The translations under genes were made by a program, and so were the position numbers. Positions 5,867 to 9,370 of a DNA stretch of 9,370 bases are shown here, in pieces. The notes under the pieces were generated by a model. That model was given only the letters and a program-made list of their open reading frames with translations. It was not told the DNA's origin and did no database searches. Where the stretch lies: the NCBI GenBank assembly GCA_934512105.1, contig CAKSWQ010000061.1:1-9370 (forward strand), in the 5' to 3' direction. This DNA comes from an uncultured Faecalibacterium sp. Lineage in GTDB: Bacteria; Bacillota; Clostridia; Oscillospirales; Ruminococcaceae. Position 1 is the stretch's first letter. Each line of letters opens with the position of its first letter.

Positions 5867-6446
5867 ATTTTTCCAGCTTTTCCAGCTCCACCACCGGCCA
5901 GCCAAGGGCGCGGATGGCGCTTTCATCATGGGTGGCCAGCAGCACCGGCTTGCCCGCGCAGCGCTGCCGCAGCAGCGCCGCCGCCCGCTGCAAAGTGTCC
6001 GGGTCCATTCCGGTAAAGGGCTCGTCCAACAGCAGGGTATCGCTGGGGGCCCACAGCGCCCGCAGCAGCGCCACCCGCCGCTTTTGCCCGCCGGAAAGCC
6101 TACGGGCAGGCAGCTGCAAGGCGGCAGTGCACATTCCAAGCTGTTGAAAATCGCTTATAATTTGCTCTTTGTACTGGTTTTCCGCCCCCGGCAGCACCAA
6201 GGTGACGTTCTGCACCGCGTTCAGCTGGGGGCAAAGGCGGTCCTCCTGAAAGACCGCTGCCGCCCGGCCCACGCCCTCCACGCTGCCGGTTGTGGGGCGT
6301 TCCAACCCCATCAAGATGCGCAGCAGGGTGGTCTTGCCCCAGCCGCTGGGTGCCCACAGCACCACGGGTGCGTCCACCTCCATACACAGGTCGGTGAAGA
6401 GCGGCGCTGCGCCGAACTGCTTTGTCAGGTGTTGAAGCTTCAGCAT
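5865..6446 (-). CDS. ABC transporter ATP-binding protein, nitrate/sulfonate/taurine type
   Basis: This is the cytoplasmic ATPase subunit powering the adjacent permease. Motifs in order: Walker A APSGWGKTT (32-40), Q-loop FQEDRL (Gln67), signature LSGGQKRRVALLRAL (117-131), Walker B TLLLDEP (137-143) and the H-loop ATHDE (His173). The FQEDRLCPQLNAVQNV segment is typical of the SsuB/TauB/ThiZ group. At 193 residues it is compact; relatives are commonly around 240, and the protein ends soon after the H-loop. The usual first Gly of the Walker A loop is Ala32, though the core SGxGKT is intact. The start ATG (6444-6446) has GGAGGGG 5 nt upstream and overlaps the permease stop by 7 nt, implying coupled translation. 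No substrate-binding protein is adjacent, so the substrate is unknown. Confidence 0.93.
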   Translation of the reverse strand: MLKLQHLTKQFGAAPLFTDLCMEVDAPVVLWAPSGWGKTTLLRILMGLERPTTGSVEGVGRAAAVFQEDRLCPQLNAVQNVTLVLPGAENQYKEQIISDFQQLGMCTAALQLPARRLSGGQKRRVALLRALWAPSDTLLLDEPFTGMDPDTLQRAAALLRQRCAGKPVLLATHDESAIRALGWPVVELEKLEK

Positions 6447-7210
6447 TTTGTCCCCTCCTCTCCCAGCACTGCGCCCACAGCCTTATCCAGTGCAAGCAGG
6501 AACAGCTTTTCAAAGCCTGCGCTCAGCAGGATGATGACAAAGGTCCATGCGAACAGTTCCCCGGTGGAAAGGGTGATCTTGGCACGGTACAGCGCATCGC
6601 CGATGCTGCCGTTGGGCAGACCGATGACCTCGGCTGCCACGCCGCTTTTCCAGCAGATACCCAGCGCCACGCTGCACCCCTGCCGGAAGGCCGGCAGCAC
6701 CGCCGGCAGCCAGATCGCCCGCAGGCGGCGCCCCGGCGGCAGACGGAACACCGCCGCCATTTCCAGCAGCTGCACGTCTGCCCCGGCAATGCCGGTGCGC
6801 ACCGCGCCGTACAGCACCGGCAGCACCATTAAAAAGCTGATGAGCACCGAAAGGGCGCTGCCCCGCACCCAGACCAGCGCCAGAATGATAAAGCTTGCCA
6901 CCGGCGTAGCCTTGACCAGCTGCATCACCGGAGCCAGCAGCGCATCGGCGGCGCTCCACCGGGCGGCGCACACCGCCAGCACCACGCTGACCACTGCGCC
7001 CAGCACAAAACCCAGCAAAATGCGCCCGGAACTGAAGCCCACCCGCTGCCAAAAATCTGCCCTTGGCAGCAGCTGCACCAAGGTGCGCAGCGCCTGTACC
7101 GGCGATACCAAAAACACCTCCTGCCCGATGGCCATGGCTGCGGCCTGCCAGACCGCCAGCCAGAACGCCACCGCCAGCAGACGGCGGAAAAATTGCTTGT
7201 TCTGCTTCAT
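6440..7210 (-). CDS. ABC transporter permease, nitrate/sulfonate/taurine type
   Basis: This is the membrane subunit of the two-gene importer, 256 residues, with about six hydrophobic segments (for example LLAVAFWLAVWQAAAMAIG, ILLGFVLGAVVSVVLAV, VASFIILALVWV, VLISFLMVLPVLYGAV, AWTFVIILLSAGF). The EAA loop that docks on the ATPase is at 150-172: EMAAVFRLPPGRRLRAIWLP, followed by GICWKSGVAAEVIG, a pattern of the SsuC/TauC/ThiX group. The ATG at 7208-7210 is chosen because GAGGG lies 6 nt upstream and a charged MKQNKQFFRR precedes the first helix; the open frame continues to 7288 but without a better start. It is the first gene of the operon and overlaps the ATPase gene. Candidate substrates in this family are sulfonates, taurine, thiamine precursors or nitrate; nothing here decides. 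Confidence 0.92.
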   Translation of the reverse strand: MKQNKQFFRRLLAVAFWLAVWQAAAMAIGQEVFLVSPVQALRTLVQLLPRADFWQRVGFSSGRILLGFVLGAVVSVVLAVCAARWSAADALLAPVMQLVKATPVASFIILALVWVRGSALSVLISFLMVLPVLYGAVRTGIAGADVQLLEMAAVFRLPPGRRLRAIWLPAVLPAFRQGCSVALGICWKSGVAAEVIGLPNGSIGDALYRAKITLSTGELFAWTFVIILLSAGFEKLFLLALDKAVGAVLGEEGTKC

Positions 7211-7232
7211 AAACTGCCCTCTTCCCCTGCCT

Positions 7233-7261
7233 ATTATAAGGTATAGTATACCATACCGTCC
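7233..7261 (-). promoter_or_regulatory. Candidate ABC operon promoter
   Basis: On the minus strand there is a perfect TATAAT (7233-7238), 22 nt before the permease start codon. The matching -35 at 17-18 nt is poor (GGACGG), suggesting a weak or activator-dependent promoter. A 13-bp palindrome fills the spacer. Confidence 0.5.
7240..7252. promoter_or_regulatory. Operator-like palindrome in the ABC promoter
   Basis: GGTATA-G-TATACC is a perfect palindrome between the -10 and -35 of the ABC promoter. An extra ATACC follows at 7253-7257, making a partial tandem half-site. The position suits a repressor. GGTATA/TATACC half-sites recall GntR-family operators, but the regulator is unknown. Confidence 0.5.
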
Positions 7262-7339
7262 CACAAAGGGGAATGACCTGTGCACCACCTGCGGCGGGGC
7301 GGCTCGCGTTGTATATACTTTTATTCAACTGTTGCATGC

Positions 7340-7368
7340 TTGACATGAATTTGTATCCAGTGTAAACT
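7340..7368 (+). promoter_or_regulatory. brnQ promoter
   Basis: A perfect TTGACA (7340-7345), a 17-nt spacer and TAAACT (7363-7368, four of six positions) precede brnQ. The start would be near 7375, giving a leader of about 46 nt that contains a 6-bp hairpin (CGGTGC 7381-7386 with GCACCG 7393-7398). I see no T-box or riboswitch. Confidence 0.7.
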
Positions 7369-7375
7369 GGATACA
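7352..7375. promoter_or_regulatory. Operator-like inverted repeat over the brnQ -10
   Basis: TGTATCCAGT (7352-7361) and ACTGGATACA (7366-7375) are perfect 10-bp inverted arms around a 4-bp spacer. The element covers the -10 box and the expected start of brnQ transcription, the classic place for a repressor. No T run follows, so it is not a terminator. No regulator gene lies in the window. Confidence 0.65.
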
Positions 7376-7420
7376 GTACACGGTGCGTCTTGGCACCGGC
7401 GCAGGAAAGAGGGGACGGTA

Positions 7421-8701
7421 TTGACACAAGCGCTCAAGGGCCGCAAGCTGCTGCTTATCGGTTTTACGTTATTTTCCATGTTTTTCGGGGCAGGCAACCT
7501 GATCTTCCCGCCCGATCTGGGTGCAAAGGCGGGAGTAAACTTCTGGCCTGCCTTTCTGGGGCTTGCTATCAGCGCTGTGGGACTGCCGGTTGCCGGGGTC
7601 ATCGCGGTGGCACGGGCCGATGGTCTGGACAAGCTGGCCGGGCGGGTACATCCGGTGTTCGCACAGGTGTTCATGATCTTGATTTACCTGTCCATCGGGC
7701 CGTGTCTGGCCATTCCGCGCACCGCAAGCACCTCTTTTGCCATGCTCACCCCGCTGCTGGGCAGCAGCGCCGGGCTGCAGCTGGGGTACTCCGTGCTGTT
7801 CTTTAGCGCGGCCTTTCTGGTGGCGCTGCACCCGGACAGGCTCACCCGCTGGCTGGGCAGGCTGCTCTGCCCCTGCCTGCTGGTTCTGATTTTAATCCTG
7901 TTCGGCGGCTGTCTGCTGCACCCGCTGGCGGCGCAGTACGGTGCACCCACCGAGGCATATCGTTCCGCCGTTGTGTTGCAGGGCGTATTGTACGGCTACC
8001 AGACCATGGACGCCCTTGCGGCGCTGAACTTTGGCGCTGTCATCGCCATGAACATCCGGGCGCAGGGCGTTGCCCGGGAGCAGGACGTGCAGCGCAGTGC
8101 CATCCGCGCCGGGCTTGTGGCGGGCGGGCTGCTGCTGGCGGTCTACGCCATGCTGGGCCACGCCGGAGCGCTGACCGGTGCCGCCGTGCCCGGCCTTGCC
8201 ACCGGTGCCGAGGTGCTGACCGTGCTGGCTGAGCGGCTGTTCGGCAAAGCGGGGCTGGTGCTGCTTGCAGCCATCTTTATGCTGGCCTGCTTCAACACCT
8301 GTGTGGGACTGATCGCCTGTGTAGGAGAATATTTCCACACCCTGCTGCCCCGCATCCCCTACCCTGCCCTTGCCGCCTTTTTTGCCTCCGCCAGTATGCT
8401 GATCGCCAATCTGGGGCTGGCAGCGATCCTGCGCTTATCCGTTCCGGTGCTCAACGCTCTGTACCCGGTGGCCATTATGCTGATCGCGCTTTCCTTCGTG
8501 CCCGGGCTGGAGCAGCGCCGCCGGGTCTACCCGCTGTGCATCGGCTGCACCGCCGTGCAGAGCATTGCGGCCGCGCTGCCGCTTGGCGCGGTTTCTGCCC
8601 TTGCCAACGCCCTGCCGCTGGCGGCACTGGGCTTCGGCTGGGTGCTCCCGGCGGTCGTCGGGCTGCTGGCAGGCATCTTGCTGAGCCGCACTGAAAGATA
8701 A
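7421..8701 (+). CDS. brnQ: Branched-chain amino acid transporter BrnQ (LIV-II family)
   Basis: BrnQ is a cation-coupled importer of leucine, isoleucine and valine in the cytoplasmic membrane. The protein has 426 residues, normal for the family, and about twelve hydrophobic segments. The N-terminus contains the family signature FSMFFGAGNLIFPPDLG (18-34), followed by FWPAFLGLAISAVGLPVAGVIAVAR. IYLSIGPCLAIPRTASTSFAM and YGYQTMDALAALNFGAVIAMNIRAQG are two further typical blocks, and LACFNTCVGLIACVGEYF lies in the second half. Translation starts at TTG (7421-7423), supported by AAAGAGGGG ending 6 nt upstream; a weak start codon after a good ribosome binding site. It is the first gene of a likely operon with the deformylase-like gene 13 nt downstream. 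A strong promoter overlapped by an inverted repeat implies repression. Confidence 0.93.
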   Translation: MTQALKGRKLLLIGFTLFSMFFGAGNLIFPPDLGAKAGVNFWPAFLGLAISAVGLPVAGVIAVARADGLDKLAGRVHPVFAQVFMILIYLSIGPCLAIPRTASTSFAMLTPLLGSSAGLQLGYSVLFFSAAFLVALHPDRLTRWLGRLLCPCLLVLILILFGGCLLHPLAAQYGAPTEAYRSAVVLQGVLYGYQTMDALAALNFGAVIAMNIRAQGVAREQDVQRSAIRAGLVAGGLLLAVYAMLGHAGALTGAAVPGLATGAEVLTVLAERLFGKAGLVLLAAIFMLACFNTCVGLIACVGEYFHTLLPRIPYPALAAFFASASMLIANLGLAAILRLSVPVLNALYPVAIMLIALSFVPGLEQRRRVYPLCIGCTAVQSIAAALPLGAVSALANALPLAALGFGWVLPAVVGLLAGILLSRTER

Positions 8702-8714
8702 AGGAGTTTTTACG

Positions 8715-9125
8715 ATGATCCAACCCATCATGCACGACCCGCTGTTTCTGGCACAGAAATCTGCCCCTGCCACCCCGGAGGATGCTCCCATTGCGCGGGA
8801 CTTACTGGAGACCCTGACCGCCCACGCCGACGGCTGCGTGGGCATGGCGGCTAATATGATCGGCGTGCTCAAGCGCATCATCGCGGTGGAAGCCGAGGAC
8901 GGGTATCTGGTGCTGTTCAACCCGGTCATCCTGAAAAAGTCCGGGCTGTATGAGGCCGAGGAGGGCTGTCTTTCGCTGGAAGGCGTGCGGAAAACAAAGC
9001 GCTGGCAGAGCATCAAGGTGCAGTACCAGACGGCGGACGGCAAACCGCGCATCAAGACCTTTACCGGCTGGACGGCGCAGATCATCCAGCACGAGATCGA
9101 CCATTGCGATGGGATCCTGATCTGA
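8715..9125 (+). CDS. Short peptide deformylase family protein with altered motif I
   Basis: Peptide deformylase removes the formyl group from the N-terminal methionine of new proteins using a metal held by one Cys and two His. This 136-residue protein keeps motif II, EGCLSL (83-88, metal-ligand Cys85), and motif III, QHEIDH (125-130, His126, Glu127, His130). Motif I, normally GxGLAAPQ, reads GCVGMAANMIG (40-50): the catalytic Gln position is Met48. It is shorter than typical deformylases (about 150-190). From memory, similar short proteins with GMAANMIG occur in many clostridia and are annotated as deformylases, so this is probably a conserved subfamily and not decay. AAGGAG lies 8 nt before the ATG, and the gene starts 13 nt after brnQ, so cotranscription is likely. 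Whether it deformylates is uncertain; a true def may exist elsewhere. Confidence 0.88.
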   Translation: MIQPIMHDPLFLAQKSAPATPEDAPIARDLLETLTAHADGCVGMAANMIGVLKRIIAVEAEDGYLVLFNPVILKKSGLYEAEEGCLSLEGVRKTKRWQSIKVQYQTADGKPRIKTFTGWTAQIIQHEIDHCDGILI

Positions 9126-9328
9126 ATCCCATCGCACGCTCCCCGCGTGGGACGATTTTGAATGCGCTCCGCTATCGGGTTGCGGCACCCAGCATCCGCA
9201 TCGTGCCTTGAGCGGCACGCGCGTCTTGCTGGCCGCTGCCCCAACAACTCCTCCCTGTTTCCACCGCTGGTGGCGGTTGTCGTTGTTGCACTTTGCGCAT
9301 AAATAGCGGAAAGAATATTTTTATAGTT
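9126..9328 (+). other. Gene-free, hairpin-rich stretch after the deformylase-like gene
   Basis: No convincing coding frame is seen. The DNA has several potential stems: CGTGCC (9202-9207) with GGCACG (9214-9219), or alternatively AGCGGC (9211-9216) with GCCGCT (9232-9237), which compete. An outer stem CAACAAC (9242-9248) with GTTGTTG (9282-9288) encloses CCACC-GCT-GGTGG (9261-9273). The stretch becomes AT-rich after about 9296. It could be a structured 3' untranslated region, a small RNA ending at the terminator that follows, or a copy of a dispersed intergenic repeat. Confidence 0.4.
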
Positions 9329-9369
9329 GTAACTCTGGAAAATCTGCGGATTTTCCAGAGTTACTTTTT
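9329..9369 (+). terminator. Strong rightward intrinsic terminator
   Basis: GTAACTCTGGAAAATC (9329-9344) and GATTTTCCAGAGTTAC (9349-9364) form a perfect 16-bp stem around TGCG, followed by TTTTT. It lies about 200 nt after the deformylase-like gene, so it ends either the brnQ operon or a separate short transcript. Confidence 0.88.
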
Positions 9370-9370
9370 C

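Noticed and set aside
5856..7343. A 495-codon open frame on the + strand opposite the ABC operon
   Set aside because: It is antisense to two genes with clear ATPase and EAA motifs, begins in a terminator and has an Arg/Ser/Pro-rich composition typical of a GC-rich shadow frame.
7376..7420. T-box or riboswitch in the brnQ leader
   Set aside because: The leader is only about 46 nt, has one small stem, and lacks any conserved T-box or riboswitch core.
8435..9247. A 270-codon minus-strand frame opposite the end of brnQ and the deformylase-like gene
   Set aside because: The + strand carries intact family motifs through both genes; the antisense product resembles nothing I know.
1..9370. CRISPR arrays, insertion sequences, tRNA or phage genes
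   Set aside because: I found no regularly spaced direct repeats, transposase-like frames, terminal inverted repeats or tRNA-like cloverleafs.

Overview
The window is GC-rich (roughly 60% by eye), has strong AAGGAG-type Shine-Dalgarno sites and tightly packed genes. The gene content is Gram-positive: MATE transporter, upp, rpiB, tsaB/tsaE, SEDS glycosyltransferase, BrnQ and a short clostridial-type deformylase. Together this suggests a high-GC member of the Clostridia, most likely Faecalibacterium or a close relative in the Oscillospiraceae. That assignment is inference; there is no rRNA to settle it.

Layout. 1-642 (+) is the C-terminal half of a MATE efflux transporter, ending at a bidirectional terminator shared with upp. 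698-3052 (-) is a housekeeping block read leftwards: tsaE, tsaB (4-bp overlap), rpiB, upp. The first two make the t6A tRNA-modification machinery, the third works in pentose phosphate metabolism, and the fourth salvages uracil. A large near-perfect palindrome sits between rpiB and upp. 3138-4355 (-) is a single gene with its own promoter and terminator. It encodes an exported protein that looks like a CHAT/caspase-like (clan CD) cysteine peptidase. 4602-5819 (+) is a FtsW/RodA/SpoVE-type SEDS protein, transcribed divergently from the exported protein. A long terminator separates it from 5865-7210 (-), an ABC permease and ATPase pair of the nitrate/sulfonate/taurine type with no binding protein beside it. 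7421-9125 (+) is brnQ (branched-chain amino acid transport) followed 13 nt later by a deformylase-like gene. 9126-9370 has no gene but is rich in hairpins and ends in a strong terminator.

The regulatory layer is unusually readable. Good -35/-10 pairs precede the exported protein, the SEDS gene, brnQ and tsaE. Two different palindromes overlap the divergent brnQ and ABC promoters. The tsaE promoter appears to fire into the terminator hairpin of the gene upstream.

The most interesting gene is the exported CHAT/caspase-like protein at 3138-4355. The rest is mostly core metabolism, with local oddities in regulatory structure and in two enzymes that carry motif substitutions. I see no CRISPR array, insertion sequence, tRNA or phage genes.
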